Shown here piece after piece: positions 36,209 through 45,444 of a stretch of DNA of 64,000 nucleotides. Under the pieces are notes generated by a model that had not been told where the DNA came from, ran no database searches, and saw only the letters and a program-made list of their open reading frames with translations. Origin of the DNA: Neoroseomonas oryzicola (GTDB taxonomy: Bacteria > Pseudomonadota > Alphaproteobacteria > Acetobacterales > Acetobacteraceae); contig NZ_JAAVUP010000001.1 of the NCBI RefSeq assembly GCF_012163135.1, positions 496,001 through 560,000 of the forward strand, read 5' to 3'. A program made the translations under genes and the position numbers. Within the stretch, counting starts at the first letter, position 1. Every line of letters starts with the position of its first letter.

Positions 36209-36646
36209 ATGGCTGATCCCCTGCAGGTCGTCTGCCCCCATTGCGATGCCGTGAACCGCGTGCCCGCAGCACGGCTGGCCGATCGCCCCGTCTGCGGCGC
36301 ATGCCGCAAGCCGCTGTTCGAAGGCCGGCCGATCGCCCTCGATGAGACGGGCTTCCGGCGACACCTGCGCGCGGACTCCCTGCCCCTGCTCGTGGATTTC
36401 TGGGCCTCTTGGTGCGGTCCTTGCCGGGCGATGGCACCGGAATTCGAAGCCGCGGCCGCGACGCTCGAACCCGGGATGCGCCTCGCCAAGGTGTCGACCG
36501 AGGAAGCGCCCGCGCTGGCCCAGGAGCTTCAGATCCGCGGCATTCCGCTGATCGCCCTGTTCCGCGACGGGCGCGAGGTCGCGCGCCAGGCCGGCGCGAT
36601 GCCGGCACGTCAGATCATTGCCTGGGCGCGCCAACACGCCGGCTGA
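36209..36646 (+). CDS. trxC: Thioredoxin TrxC (thioredoxin 2)
   Basis: A 145-residue thioredoxin with the TrxC-type N-terminal zinc-binding module: Cys9, Cys12, Cys29 and Cys32 in two CxxC pairs. The classical active site is FWASWCGPCR (Cys69 and Cys72). The cis-Pro is in IRGIPL. It reduces cytoplasmic protein disulfides and is often induced by oxidative stress. Length matches the family (about 140-150). It stands alone on the plus strand, divergent from rbsK. Confidence 0.93.
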   Translation: MADPLQVVCPHCDAVNRVPAARLADRPVCGACRKPLFEGRPIALDETGFRRHLRADSLPLLVDFWASWCGPCRAMAPEFEAAAATLEPGMRLAKVSTEEAPALAQELQIRGIPLIALFRDGREVARQAGAMPARQIIAWARQHAG

Positions 36647-36720
36647 CCCGGCCGTGGGTTGCACCGCAGCAAACAGCGCCTAACCTGTAGGGCATCCCGA
36701 CACGTCGCCCTGAGGCCCCC

Positions 36721-39057
36721 ATGCCCGATACGAACCTGGCTGATCCCACCATGATGAAGTTCGGGATCGGCCAGCCCGTGCCGCGCCAGGAAGACCCGAC
36801 CCTGCTGCAGGGCCGCGGCCGCTACACCGACGACATCTCGGTCGACGGCCAGGCTTGGTGCGTCATGGTGCGGAGCCCCTATGCGCATGGCGTCATCAAC
36901 CGCATCGGCACCGAGGCGGCGAAGGCGATGCCCGGCGTGCTCGGCATCTACACAGCCGCCGACCTCACCGAATACGGGCCGATGCGATCCGTGCTGCCGC
37001 TCAAGAACAAGGATGGCAGTCCGCTCATCAACGTCGAGCGCGGGCCCCTCGCCGCCGACAAGGTGCGCTGGGTGGGCGATCCGGTCGCCTTCGTGGTTGC
37101 CGAGACCAAGGCCCAGGCCAAGGATGCGGCGGAGATGGTCGAGATGGACATCGACCCGCTCGATGCCGTGACCGACGCTGCCGCCGCTGCCGCCCCCGGC
37201 GCGCCGCAGCTGTATGACCACATCCCCGGCAACGTCGTGCTCGACTTCCGCTACGGCGATGCCGACAAGGTCGCCGAGGCCTTCGCCAAGGCCGCGCATG
37301 TCACGACGCTGAACATCCGCAACAACCGCATCGTCGTCTGCGCCATGGAACCGCGCAGCGCGATCGGCGAATGGGACGCGGCCGAGGGCCGCTACATCCT
37401 GCGCGTCGGCAGCCAGGGCGTCTTCGGCCTGCGCAACCAGATGGCCAATGACATCCTGAAAGTGCCAGTCGAGAAGGTCCGCATCCTGACCGGCAATGTC
37501 GGCGGGTCCTTCGGCATGAAGGCCTCGGCCTACCCCGAATACACCTGCGTGCTGCACGCGGCGAAGGTGCTGGGCCGGCCGGTGAAGTGGACGGATGAGC
37601 GCACGGGCTCCTTCCTCTCGGACTGCCACGGCCGCGACCACGAGACGGAGGCCTCCCTCGCCCTCGATGCCGAGGGACGCTTCCTCGCAGTGAAGCTCGT
37701 CTCCTACGGCAACATGGGCGGCTACCTGTCGACCGTCGGCAACCTGATGGGGACGGGCAACTTCTCGAAGAACATCCAGTCCAACTACGCGACGCCGCTG
37801 CTGCTGGTGGAGACGAAGAACGTCGTCACCAACACCACGCCGATCTCCGCCTATCGCGGCGCCGGCCGCCCCGAGGGCAACTACTTCATGGAGCGGCTGA
37901 TCGAGACCGCGGCCCGCGAGACCGGCCGCGACCCGATCGCGCTGCGCAAGCTGAACCACATCAAGCCGGAGCAGTTCCCCTTCAGCGCCGCCTCCGGTTC
38001 CGTCTACGATTCCGGCGCCTTTTCCGCACTGCTCGACCACGCGGTCGAAGCCGCCGACTGGAACGGCTTCGAGGCGCGCAAGGCCGAGAGCGCCAAGCGA
38101 GGCCTGTTGCGCGGTCGTGGCCTCGGCAACTTCCTCGAATGCACCGCCCCGCCGATGAAGGAACAGGGCGAGCTGGTCTTCGAGGCCAACGGCACCGTCA
38201 CCATCGTCACCGGCACGCTCGACTACGGCCAGGGTCACTGGACGCCCTTCGCGCAGGTGCTGCACGCGAAGCTCGGCGTGCCCTTCGACAAGATCCGCCT
38301 CGTCCAGGGTGATTCCGATCGGCTCATCGCCGGCGGCGGCACCGGCGGGTCGAAGTCGCTGATGGCTTCGGGCGCGGCCATCCTCGAAGCGGCGGACATC
38401 GTCATCGACAAGGGCCGCAAGGCCGCGGGCTTCGTCCTCGAAGCCGCCGCCGAGGATATCGAGTTCGCGCAGGGCCGCTTCACCATTGCCGGCACCGACC
38501 GCGGTATCGGCATCATGGAACTCGCCGCGAAGATCCGCGAGATCGGACCCCTGCCCCAGGACGTTCCGAACGAGCTCGACAGCCGCACCGTCTACGACCA
38601 GGCGCCGATGGCCTACCCCAACGGCTGCCACATCTGCGAAGTCGAGATCGACCCCGACACCGGGCACGTGAAGATCGACCGCTACCTCTCGGTCAACGAC
38701 TTCGGCGTGATCGTGAACCCGCTGCTGGTCGAAGGCCAGGCGCATGGCGGCATCGTCCAGGGCATCGGCCAGGCGCTGATCGAACGCGTCGCCTATTCCG
38801 AGGACGGGCAGCTCCTGACCGGCTCCTACATGGATTACGGCCTGCCGCGCGCGGACGACCTGCCCTCCTTCGGCTTCGAGAGCGCGCCCGATCCCTGCAA
38901 GACCAACCCCCTCGGCGCCAAGGGCTGCGGCGAGGCGGGCTGCGCGGGGTCGCTGCCCGCCGTGATGAACGCGATCTCGGACGCGCTGGGCGGACAGCAC
39001 ATCGACATGCCCGCCACGCCCGAGAAGGTCTGGGCGGCAGCGCAGGCCCTTCGCTGA
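36721..39057 (+). CDS. Molybdopterin-binding large subunit of a xanthine-dehydrogenase/CO-dehydrogenase-type hydroxylase, orphan
   Basis: A 778-residue large (L) subunit of the molybdenum hydroxylase family, which oxidises purines, aldehydes, heterocycles or CO. The N-terminal hammerhead domain starts at LLQGRGRYTDDI. The Mo-cofactor loop AYRGAGRPEGNYFMER lies near residue 378 and the catalytic Glu in GAKGCGEAGC near 737. The CODH-specific Cys loop (CSFR) is absent, so it is a form II or other hydroxylase. The Fe-S and FAD subunit genes usually next to it are missing, though the trxC gene 74 bp upstream is on the same strand. It ends just before a strong terminator. Confidence 0.88.
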   Translation: MPDTNLADPTMMKFGIGQPVPRQEDPTLLQGRGRYTDDISVDGQAWCVMVRSPYAHGVINRIGTEAAKAMPGVLGIYTAADLTEYGPMRSVLPLKNKDGSPLINVERGPLAADKVRWVGDPVAFVVAETKAQAKDAAEMVEMDIDPLDAVTDAAAAAAPGAPQLYDHIPGNVVLDFRYGDADKVAEAFAKAAHVTTLNIRNNRIVVCAMEPRSAIGEWDAAEGRYILRVGSQGVFGLRNQMANDILKVPVEKVRILTGNVGGSFGMKASAYPEYTCVLHAAKVLGRPVKWTDERTGSFLSDCHGRDHETEASLALDAEGRFLAVKLVSYGNMGGYLSTVGNLMGTGNFSKNIQSNYATPLLLVETKNVVTNTTPISAYRGAGRPEGNYFMERLIETAARETGRDPIALRKLNHIKPEQFPFSAASGSVYDSGAFSALLDHAVEAADWNGFEARKAESAKRGLLRGRGLGNFLECTAPPMKEQGELVFEANGTVTIVTGTLDYGQGHWTPFAQVLHAKLGVPFDKIRLVQGDSDRLIAGGGTGGSKSLMASGAAILEAADIVIDKGRKAAGFVLEAAAEDIEFAQGRFTIAGTDRGIGIMELAAKIREIGPLPQDVPNELDSRTVYDQAPMAYPNGCHICEVEIDPDTGHVKIDRYLSVNDFGVIVNPLLVEGQAHGGIVQGIGQALIERVAYSEDGQLLTGSYMDYGLPRADDLPSFGFESAPDPCKTNPLGAKGCGEAGCAGSLPAVMNAISDALGGQHIDMPATPEKVWAAAQALR

Positions 39058-39062
39058 GAGAG

Positions 39063-39090
39063 GCGGGGGAGAAGGGAACTTCTCCCCCGC
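39063..39090. terminator. Bidirectional intrinsic terminator / repeated hairpin element
   Basis: A perfect 12-bp stem (GCGGGGGAGAAG / CTTCTCCCCCGC) with a GGAA loop is followed by CCCCCTC and CTTCTTTGGCTTTTTCGG. It separates the convergent Mo-hydroxylase and panE-like genes. Together with 23069-23090 it makes a two-copy family sharing both the hairpin and the CTTCTTTGG tail. Confidence 0.75.
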
Positions 39091-39096
39091 GCCCCC

Positions 39097-39993
39097 TCAA
39101 CCTTCTTTGGCTTTTTCGGCAGCCTTCACCAGCGTCAGCAGGACGCGATTGGCGGGGGTCGGGATACCGAGTTCCGTGCCCTTGCGGACCACGAATCCGT
39201 TGAGGTGATCGATCTCCGTCTGCTTGCCTCGGCGCAGGTCCTGCGCCGTGGAGGAGAACTGATCGGGCATCATCGCCGCCAACCCAAGCACCGCATCCAG
39301 GATGTCAGGCGCCAGCGCGACGCCGGATGCTGCCGCGACAGCGCGGCATTCCGCGACGACTTCGCGCATCACCGCCTCGACCCCATCCTGCCGGATCATG
39401 CGGCCGTAGGGCATCCGCGTCAGCGCCGAGAGCGCGTTGTAGGCGCAATTGACGACGAGCTTCCCCCACAGCGCGCCGATCGCATCCTCGGACACCCGCG
39501 CCGGAATACCGGCCGTGGTGAACAGCGACACGATCTCCGCACTCCGCGCGCTCGGCCCGATCAGCAAATCCCCGCGCCCATGGTGCCGCACATGGCCGGG
39601 TCCCGCCATGTCGGTCGCCACATACACGGCCACCGGCACGACCGGGCGCCCCAGCACCGCCCCCAGCCGCGCGGCATTGTCCACGCCGTTCTGGAAACTC
39701 AGGATCGTCGCTTCGGGCGCGAGATGTGGGGCCATCTCCGCACCCACCACCTCCGTATCGCCGGACTTCACGCAGAACAGCACCAGTTCGGCTCCGGCCA
39801 CGCCATTCGTCGATGTCGTGGTACCGACCGGCACCGCGTGTGTCTCGCCACCCACCTCAAGCAGCAGCCCGCGTTCCCGGATGGCGTCGACATGCTGCGC
39901 GCGCCCGACCAGCGTCACCACTGCGCCTGCCCGCGCCAGCAGGCCGCCATAGAAGCAGCCGATAGCGCCGGCGCCCATCACGGCGACCTTCAT
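39097..39993 (-). CDS. panE: 2-dehydropantoate 2-reductase (ketopantoate reductase family)
   Basis: A 298-residue PanE/ApbA-family enzyme. The NADP-binding GAGAIGCFYGG motif starts at residue 7, the catalytic Lys is in ALWGKLVVNCAYNALSAL, and the C-terminal domain has DHLNGFVVRKGTELGIPTP. In pantothenate synthesis it reduces 2-dehydropantoate. This copy lies in a beta-oxidation-like operon, so it may act on another 2-oxo acid. The ATG at 39993 has AGAGG at 7-bp spacing; an ATG two codons upstream is too close to it. Confidence 0.85.
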   Translation of the reverse strand: MKVAVMGAGAIGCFYGGLLARAGAVVTLVGRAQHVDAIRERGLLLEVGGETHAVPVGTTTSTNGVAGAELVLFCVKSGDTEVVGAEMAPHLAPEATILSFQNGVDNAARLGAVLGRPVVPVAVYVATDMAGPGHVRHHGRGDLLIGPSARSAEIVSLFTTAGIPARVSEDAIGALWGKLVVNCAYNALSALTRMPYGRMIRQDGVEAVMREVVAECRAVAAASGVALAPDILDAVLGLAAMMPDQFSSTAQDLRRGKQTEIDHLNGFVVRKGTELGIPTPANRVLLTLVKAAEKAKEG

Positions 39994-40016
39994 AGCCATA
40001 CCTCTTTTGGAGATGC

Positions 40017-40036
40017 GGGGGAGGCTGCCCTCCCCC
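40017..40036 (-). repeat. Intergenic hairpin between acyl-CoA dehydrogenase and panE-like gene
   Basis: An 8-bp perfect stem (GGGGGAGG / CCTCCCCC) with a CTGC loop lies inside the operon. Its arm sequence repeats the core of the terminators at 23069 and 39063, with a related CTTTTGG run nearby (40004-40010). Inside an operon it could act as an attenuator or mRNA processing/stability element rather than a full terminator. Confidence 0.5.
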
Positions 40037-40046
40037 ACGTCCGTCC

Positions 40047-41189
40047 TCAGGCGGCGAGGAACACCCCACCTTCCTCGCTCAGCGCCGCGAGGTGGTGGTC
40101 CATGTCGCCGAACATGTTCTCGATGACCGTCAGCCGCTTCAGGTAGTGGCCGCCGGCATACTCCATCGTCATGGCGATGCCGCCATGCATCTGCACGGTC
40201 TGCTGGCCGACGAAGCGGGCGTTGCGGCCCACCTCGATCTTCACGGCCCGCATCTGGCGACGACGTTCGGCGGCGTCCGTCTCGCCCGCCATCATCGCCG
40301 CCAGCATCGCCATGGAGCGCGCCTGCTCGAGGCAGACCATCATCTCCGCCGCGCGGTGCTGCAGCGACTGGAAGGACCCGATCGGCCGCCCGAACTGCTT
40401 GCGCGTCTTCAGGTAGTCGACCGTCAGGTCCTTCGCGGCCTCCATGCAGCCCACGGCCTCGGCCGCCAGCGCCGCGATCGTCTCGTCCGCGACCTGCTCG
40501 GCCAGCGCAAGGCCGCCCTTGAGTTCGGCCTCCGCACCCACCTTCACGTTGTCGAAGGTGATGTCCGCCGCCCGCTGCCCGTCCGAGGTGCCGAAGCCCC
40601 GCCGCGTCACGCCCTGCGCCGTCGCCGGCACCAGGAAGACGCCGATGCCGTCACGGTCGCGCCGGCCGCCCGAGATGCGTGCCGTCACGATCAGCTGATC
40701 CGCCGTGTCGCCATGCACGACGACGCCCTTGCGGCCGTCGATCACCCACCCCGCGCCGTCCTTCTTCGCCGTGGTGGCCACGTCGTTCAGGTCGAAGCGG
40801 GATTGCGGTTCGGTATGCGCAAAGGCCAGCAGCAGCTTGCCCTCCGCGATCTGCGGCACCATCGCCGCGCGCTGCTCAGCAGTCGCGCCATGGCGTAGGA
40901 AGCCGCCGCCCATCACGACGGTCGAGACGAAGGGCTCGAGCGTCAGCGACCGCCCCATCTGCTCCATGACGATCATGGTCTCGACGGTGCCGTAGCCGAG
41001 GCCGCCATCCTCCTCGGCGAAGGGCATGCCCAGCAGGCCGAGCTCCGCATAGGCCGCCCAGACCTCGCGCGACCAGCCGGTCTCGGACTTGATGTAGCCC
41101 TTGCGCTGCTCGAAGCCGTACTTGTCCTTCAGCAGCTTCGCCAGGCTGTCCTGCAGAAGGCGCTGGTCTTCGGAAAGATCGAAATCCAT
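40047..41189 (-). CDS. Acyl-CoA dehydrogenase family protein
   Basis: A 380-residue flavoenzyme of the acyl-CoA dehydrogenase fold, starting MDFDLSEDQRLLQDSL. The first domain has GMPFAEEDGGLGYGTVE, the beta-domain LAFAHTEPQSRFDL, and the C-terminal domain GRPIGSFQSLQHRAAEM and QMHGGIAMTMEY. The catalytic Glu position is not certain. Such shorter proteins often pair with a second, longer ACAD to form a heterotetramer (as in steroid or side-chain degradation); here the partner is directly upstream with a 5-bp gap. It would introduce a double bond into an acyl-CoA. Confidence 0.86.
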   Translation of the reverse strand: MDFDLSEDQRLLQDSLAKLLKDKYGFEQRKGYIKSETGWSREVWAAYAELGLLGMPFAEEDGGLGYGTVETMIVMEQMGRSLTLEPFVSTVVMGGGFLRHGATAEQRAAMVPQIAEGKLLLAFAHTEPQSRFDLNDVATTAKKDGAGWVIDGRKGVVVHGDTADQLIVTARISGGRRDRDGIGVFLVPATAQGVTRRGFGTSDGQRAADITFDNVKVGAEAELKGGLALAEQVADETIAALAAEAVGCMEAAKDLTVDYLKTRKQFGRPIGSFQSLQHRAAEMMVCLEQARSMAMLAAMMAGETDAAERRRQMRAVKIEVGRNARFVGQQTVQMHGGIAMTMEYAGGHYLKRLTVIENMFGDMDHHLAALSEEGGVFLAA

Positions 41190-41194
41190 GTGTC

Positions 41195-42403
41195 TCAGAG
41201 CCCCAGGAACGCTTTGGCCATGATGTTCTTCTGGATCTCGGTGGATCCGCCGTAGATGCTCTGCTTGCGCCAGTTGAAGTAGGTCGCCTGCGCGAGCGTC
41301 TGCCAATCCGCCGCCACGTCGGGCTCGTTGCGCCCATCGGCTTCCGGATCGTTCGGGGCCGCCAAACCATAGGGCCCGGCCGCCATGACATAGAGCTCGG
41401 AGATAGCCTGCTGCAGCTCCGTGCCGCGGATCTTCAGCACCGAAGAAGCCGGGTTCGGCTTGCGCTGGCTGAGCGCGCGGTTCTCGTCCGCGAGCACGCG
41501 CAGCGTCGTCATCTCCAGCGCCTTGAGCTGCACCTCGACATCCGTCAGGCGCGAGCGGAAGCGCGGATCTTCCATCACCGGCCGCGCACCACCCGGGGCT
41601 TCCTTGGCGATCAGCTTCAGACGGCGGATGCGTTCCTTGGACGCACCCACGCGCGCCTGGCCGGTGCGCTCGTTGGACAGCAGGAACTTCGCGCAATCCC
41701 AGCCGCGGTTCTCCGTGCCGACCAGGTTCGCCACCGGCACCTTCACGTCGTCGAAGAAGACCTCGTTCACCTCATGCGCGCCGTCGATGGTGATGATCGG
41801 CCGCACCGTGATGCCCGGCGTCTTCATGTCCACCAGGAGGAAGGAGATCCCCTCCTGCTGCTTCGCCGCGCCGGGATCCGTCCGCACCAGCAGGAAGATC
41901 CAGTCCGCGTGCTGCGCGAGCGTCGTCCAGGTCTTCTGGCCGTTCACGACGTAGTGGTCGCCCTCGCGCACCGCGCGCGTCTTGAGGCTGGCAAGGTCCG
42001 ACCCCGCGCCGGGCTCCGAGAAGCCCTGGCAGAACCAAAGGTCCAGGCTCGCGAGCTTCGGCAGGAAGAACTTCTTCTGCTCCTCCGTCCCGAAGGCGAT
42101 CAGCACCGGCCCGAGCATGTTGCAGTTGAAGCCCAGCGGCGAGGGCGCCGGCGTCGACTGGATTTCCTCGCTCAGGATGAAGCGCTTGATCGCCGACCAG
42201 GGCTGGCCGCCCCACTCGACGGGCCAGTGCGGCACCGCCCAGCCCTTCTCGTAAAGCCTCTTCTGCCAGTCCACCTGCATCGCCTTGGTGGGCGTACGGC
42301 CGGAGGCCATGCGCTCGCGCGTGTCCGCCGGCAGGTTGGCGTCGATCCAGTCGCGCACTTCCTGGCGGAAGGCGCGTTCCTCTTCGGTGAAGCGGAGTTC
42401 CAT
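41195..42403 (-). CDS. Acyl-CoA dehydrogenase family protein
   Basis: A 402-residue acyl-CoA dehydrogenase with MELRFTEEERAFRQEVRDW, FCQGFSEPGAGSDLASLKT (FAD/substrate block), NGQKTWTTLAQHADW and the C-terminal IYGGSTEIQKNIMAKAFLGL. The protein is full length. With the downstream ACAD it may form an alpha2beta2 enzyme acting on a branched or ring-containing acyl-CoA. It is the second gene after the FadJ-like gene, with a 25-bp gap. Confidence 0.88.
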   Translation of the reverse strand: MELRFTEEERAFRQEVRDWIDANLPADTRERMASGRTPTKAMQVDWQKRLYEKGWAVPHWPVEWGGQPWSAIKRFILSEEIQSTPAPSPLGFNCNMLGPVLIAFGTEEQKKFFLPKLASLDLWFCQGFSEPGAGSDLASLKTRAVREGDHYVVNGQKTWTTLAQHADWIFLLVRTDPGAAKQQEGISFLLVDMKTPGITVRPIITIDGAHEVNEVFFDDVKVPVANLVGTENRGWDCAKFLLSNERTGQARVGASKERIRRLKLIAKEAPGGARPVMEDPRFRSRLTDVEVQLKALEMTTLRVLADENRALSQRKPNPASSVLKIRGTELQQAISELYVMAAGPYGLAAPNDPEADGRNEPDVAADWQTLAQATYFNWRKQSIYGGSTEIQKNIMAKAFLGL

Positions 42404-42428
42404 CCTCGTCTCTCCCGTTCGAAATCTA

Positions 42429-44498
42429 TCAGCGGCCCATGCCGGCGAAGGTCCCGCCTTCGGCCGCCAGCTTCTCGATCAGCGCGGTGGGCTTCAGGTT
42501 GGCGTCGTTGGTCGCCTCGGCATACCGCGCCAGCTTGTCGCGCACCGTCTTCAGCCCCTGGGTGTCGGCCCAGAACATCGGCCCGCCGCGGAAGGCCGGC
42601 CAGCCGAAGCCGTTGATGAAGATGACGTCGATGTCGATCGGCCGATAGGCGACGCCTTCCTCGAGGATGCGTGCGCCCTCGTTCACCATCGGCAGCAGCA
42701 GGCGATCCAGGATCTCCTCGTCGGAAATCTTGCGCCGGCGCACCTGCATCTTCTCCGCGACCTCGAGGATGATCCTCTCGACCTCGGGGTCCGGCAGGCG
42801 GTTGCGCTTCTCGTCGTACATGTACCAGCCCTTGCCGGTCTTCTGTCCGAAGCGGCCCAGCGCCACCACGGCATCCGCGACCGGCGCCACCGTCCCGCGC
42901 GCCTTGCGCACGGCGGCCCCGATGTCGAGGCCGGCGAGGTCGCCCGTCGCGAGCGGCCCCATCGCCATGCCGTAGCCTTCCATCACCTTGTCGATGTCCT
43001 GCGGCAGGCAGCCTTCCAGCAGCAGCTTCTCGACCTGCGGGGTGCGCTTGCCGGTCATCCGGTTGCCGACGAAGCCGTCGCAATTCCCCACCAGCACCGG
43101 CAGCTTGCCGATGCGCTTGCCGAACTCCGTCGCGGTCGCGATCGTCGTCCAGGACGACTTCGCCCCGCGCACGTTCTCCAGCAGGCGCATGACATTGGCC
43201 GGGGAGAAGAAATGCATCCCCACCACCAGTTCCGGCCGCGAGGTTGCCGAAGCGATCTCGTCGATCGACAGCGTGGAGGTGTTGGACGCCAGCACCACGC
43301 CGGGCCGCGCCGCCTTGTCCAGCCGTGCGAAGACCTGCTTCTTGACCTCCATGTTCTCGAAGACCGCCTCGATCACCAGGTCGGCCTTCGCGACGGTGCC
43401 TTCGAAATCGGTGCTGCCGGTCAGCAGGGCCTTGCGCTTCTCATACTCCGCCTGCGACAGGCGGCCGCTCGACACCGTGCGCTCCCAGTTGGCGTGGCAG
43501 CGCGCGAGGCCCTTCTGCAGCGCCTCCTCGCTCATCTCGACGATCGTGACGGGCACGCCGTTGTTGGCCGCGCTCATCGCGATGCCGCCGCCCATGGTGC
43601 CGCCGCCGATCACCACCAGGCGCTCGACCGGCAGCGACTTCGCGTCTTCCGGCATGCCCGGGATGCGCAGCACTTCGCGTTCGCCGAAGAAGATGTGGCG
43701 AAGCGCCTTGGACTGCTCACCGGCCACGAGGGTCGAGAACAGGTCGCGCTCCTTCTGCAGTCCCTGCTCGAAGGGCATGGTGAAGGAGGCGCGGACCGCC
43801 TCGGCGCAGCCCTTCGGGCTTTCCTGCCCGCGCGTGCGCTTCAGCAACCCTGCGACGACCGCGTCATAGGCCGCCGGGTCCTGCCCGCTGATCTTGTCCG
43901 TGCGATTGCGCGCCAGGGTGAAGGTCTTGCCGATATTGGTCTTGGCCCAGGCCACCGCGCCGGCCTCGAGGTCCCCTTCGATGATCGCGTCGATGACGCC
44001 GAGCTTGTGCGCCTCGGTCGCCTTGATCGGGTCGCCGCTGACGATGATCTTCGCCGCCGCCTCGGGCCCGATCATGCGCGGCAGGCGCTGCGTGCCACCT
44101 GCGCCGGGCACGAAGCCGCGCTTCACCTCCGGCAGTCCAACCTGGGCACCCGCCACCGCCACGCGCGCATGGCAGGCAAGCGCGAGTTCAAGCCCCCCGC
44201 CCAGCGCCGAGCCATGGATCGCCGCGACGACGATGCCGGGGAAGCCCTCGATGGCGTCGAACACCTCGGTCAGGGAGGGGGGCTGCCGCGGCTTGCCGAA
44301 CTCGGTCATCTCGGCCCCGGCGCAGAACATGCGGCCCGCGCCGATCAGCACCACCGCCTTGGCACCCTGCGCCTTCGCCGCGTTCACGCCCGCGAGGAGC
44401 CCCGCGCGGATCTCGGTCCGCAGCGTGTTCACCGGCGGATTGTTCAGCCGCAGGACATGCACATCGCCCTGGGGCACGTGCTGGACGAAATCGGACAC
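42429..44498 (-). CDS. Bifunctional enoyl-CoA hydratase/3-hydroxyacyl-CoA dehydrogenase (FadJ/FadB-like)
   Basis: About 689 residues. Residues 1-190 are an enoyl-CoA hydratase/isomerase domain (HGSALGGGLELALACH oxyanion loop and LPEVKRGFVPGAGGTQRLP catalytic region). Residues about 295-500 are the NAD-binding 3-hydroxyacyl-CoA dehydrogenase (VIGGGTMGGGIAMSAAN), followed by two C-terminal HAD helical domains. It carries out hydration and NAD oxidation in beta-oxidation. The GTG at 44498 was chosen because AGGGAG lies 8 bp ahead; a GTG at 44507 overlaps that site. It heads the operon that continues with two ACADs and the panE-like gene. Confidence 0.88.
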   Translation of the reverse strand: MSDFVQHVPQGDVHVLRLNNPPVNTLRTEIRAGLLAGVNAAKAQGAKAVVLIGAGRMFCAGAEMTEFGKPRQPPSLTEVFDAIEGFPGIVVAAIHGSALGGGLELALACHARVAVAGAQVGLPEVKRGFVPGAGGTQRLPRMIGPEAAAKIIVSGDPIKATEAHKLGVIDAIIEGDLEAGAVAWAKTNIGKTFTLARNRTDKISGQDPAAYDAVVAGLLKRTRGQESPKGCAEAVRASFTMPFEQGLQKERDLFSTLVAGEQSKALRHIFFGEREVLRIPGMPEDAKSLPVERLVVIGGGTMGGGIAMSAANNGVPVTIVEMSEEALQKGLARCHANWERTVSSGRLSQAEYEKRKALLTGSTDFEGTVAKADLVIEAVFENMEVKKQVFARLDKAARPGVVLASNTSTLSIDEIASATSRPELVVGMHFFSPANVMRLLENVRGAKSSWTTIATATEFGKRIGKLPVLVGNCDGFVGNRMTGKRTPQVEKLLLEGCLPQDIDKVMEGYGMAMGPLATGDLAGLDIGAAVRKARGTVAPVADAVVALGRFGQKTGKGWYMYDEKRNRLPDPEVERIILEVAEKMQVRRRKISDEEILDRLLLPMVNEGARILEEGVAYRPIDIDVIFINGFGWPAFRGGPMFWADTQGLKTVRDKLARYAEATNDANLKPTALIEKLAAEGGTFAGMGR

Positions 44499-44658
44499 GG
44501 GCGTCACTCCCTCGAAACTGGCTGTGGGCCTGCCCGGCCCTTGTTGAAGTTAAGTGTCCGGCAGAACCGGCCGGACGGCAAGCACGCCGCGGCCTGTTGC
44601 CCGCGCGGCCCGCGCATGCTGCGCTGCGCCCGACGCAAGACCATCGGGAGCGAAATGC

Positions 44659-45444
44659 ATGTCCCTCTTTGACCTGACCGGCAAGGTCGCCATCGTCACC
44701 GGCGGCAGCCGCGGCATCGGCCGTGCCATCTGCGAACGCATGGCCGAACAGGGGGCGAAGGTCGTCGTCTCCTCCCGCAAGGTCGAGGCCTGCCAGGAAG
44801 TCGTGGACGCCATCAAGGCCAAGGGCGGCACCGCCATGGCCATCGCCTGCAACATCGGCCGCAAGAACGAATGCCAGGCGCTGGTGGACCAGACCATCGC
44901 GGCCTGGGGCCAGGTCGACGTCATGGTCTGCAACGCCGCGATCAACCCGCATTTCGGCCCGGCCGTGACGATGCCGGACGAGATCTTCGACAAGATCATG
45001 GCGTCCAACATCAAGTCGAATCTCTGGCTCGCGCACATGACCGCGCCGGGCATGGCCGAGCGCGGCGGCGGATCGATCATCATCGTCTCCTCGATCGGCG
45101 GCTTCCGTGGCTCGCCGGTGCTCGGCGCCTACGCCATCTCCAAGGCCGCGGACATGCAGCTGGTGCGCAACCTGGCCGTCGAGTGGGGCCCGCGGAACGT
45201 GCGCGCGAATGCCATCGCGCCGGGCCTGATCCGCACCGACTTCGCCCGCGCACTGTGGGAGGATCCGGGCATCTACAAGAAGCGCACCAAGGACACGCCG
45301 CTGAAGCGTATCGGCGAACCGGACGAGATCGCGGGTGCGGCCGTCTTCCTCGCCTCGGCCGCCGGTTCCTTCATGACCGGCCAGACCATCGTGATCGACG
45401 GCGGCGTGCTGGCCGGACCGCCCTCGCGCTCGGACGACGAGTGA
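44659..45444 (+). CDS. SDR-family oxidoreductase
   Basis: A 261-residue SDR with TGGSRGIGRAI, an SSRK segment after beta-2 (NADP-leaning), CNAAINP and the catalytic SSIGG...YAISKAA set. It ends TIVIDGGVLAG-like, the classical C-terminus. The start at 44659 (MSLFDLTGK) follows CGGGAG; the frame continues upstream without conservation. It is divergent from the FadJ-like gene (160-bp gap) and could supply the ketoacyl or hydroxyacyl step. Its TGA directly abuts the stop of the convergent SUMF1-domain gene (shared palindrome TGATCA). Confidence 0.88.
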   Translation: MSLFDLTGKVAIVTGGSRGIGRAICERMAEQGAKVVVSSRKVEACQEVVDAIKAKGGTAMAIACNIGRKNECQALVDQTIAAWGQVDVMVCNAAINPHFGPAVTMPDEIFDKIMASNIKSNLWLAHMTAPGMAERGGGSIIIVSSIGGFRGSPVLGAYAISKAADMQLVRNLAVEWGPRNVRANAIAPGLIRTDFARALWEDPGIYKKRTKDTPLKRIGEPDEIAGAAVFLASAAGSFMTGQTIVIDGGVLAGPPSRSDDE

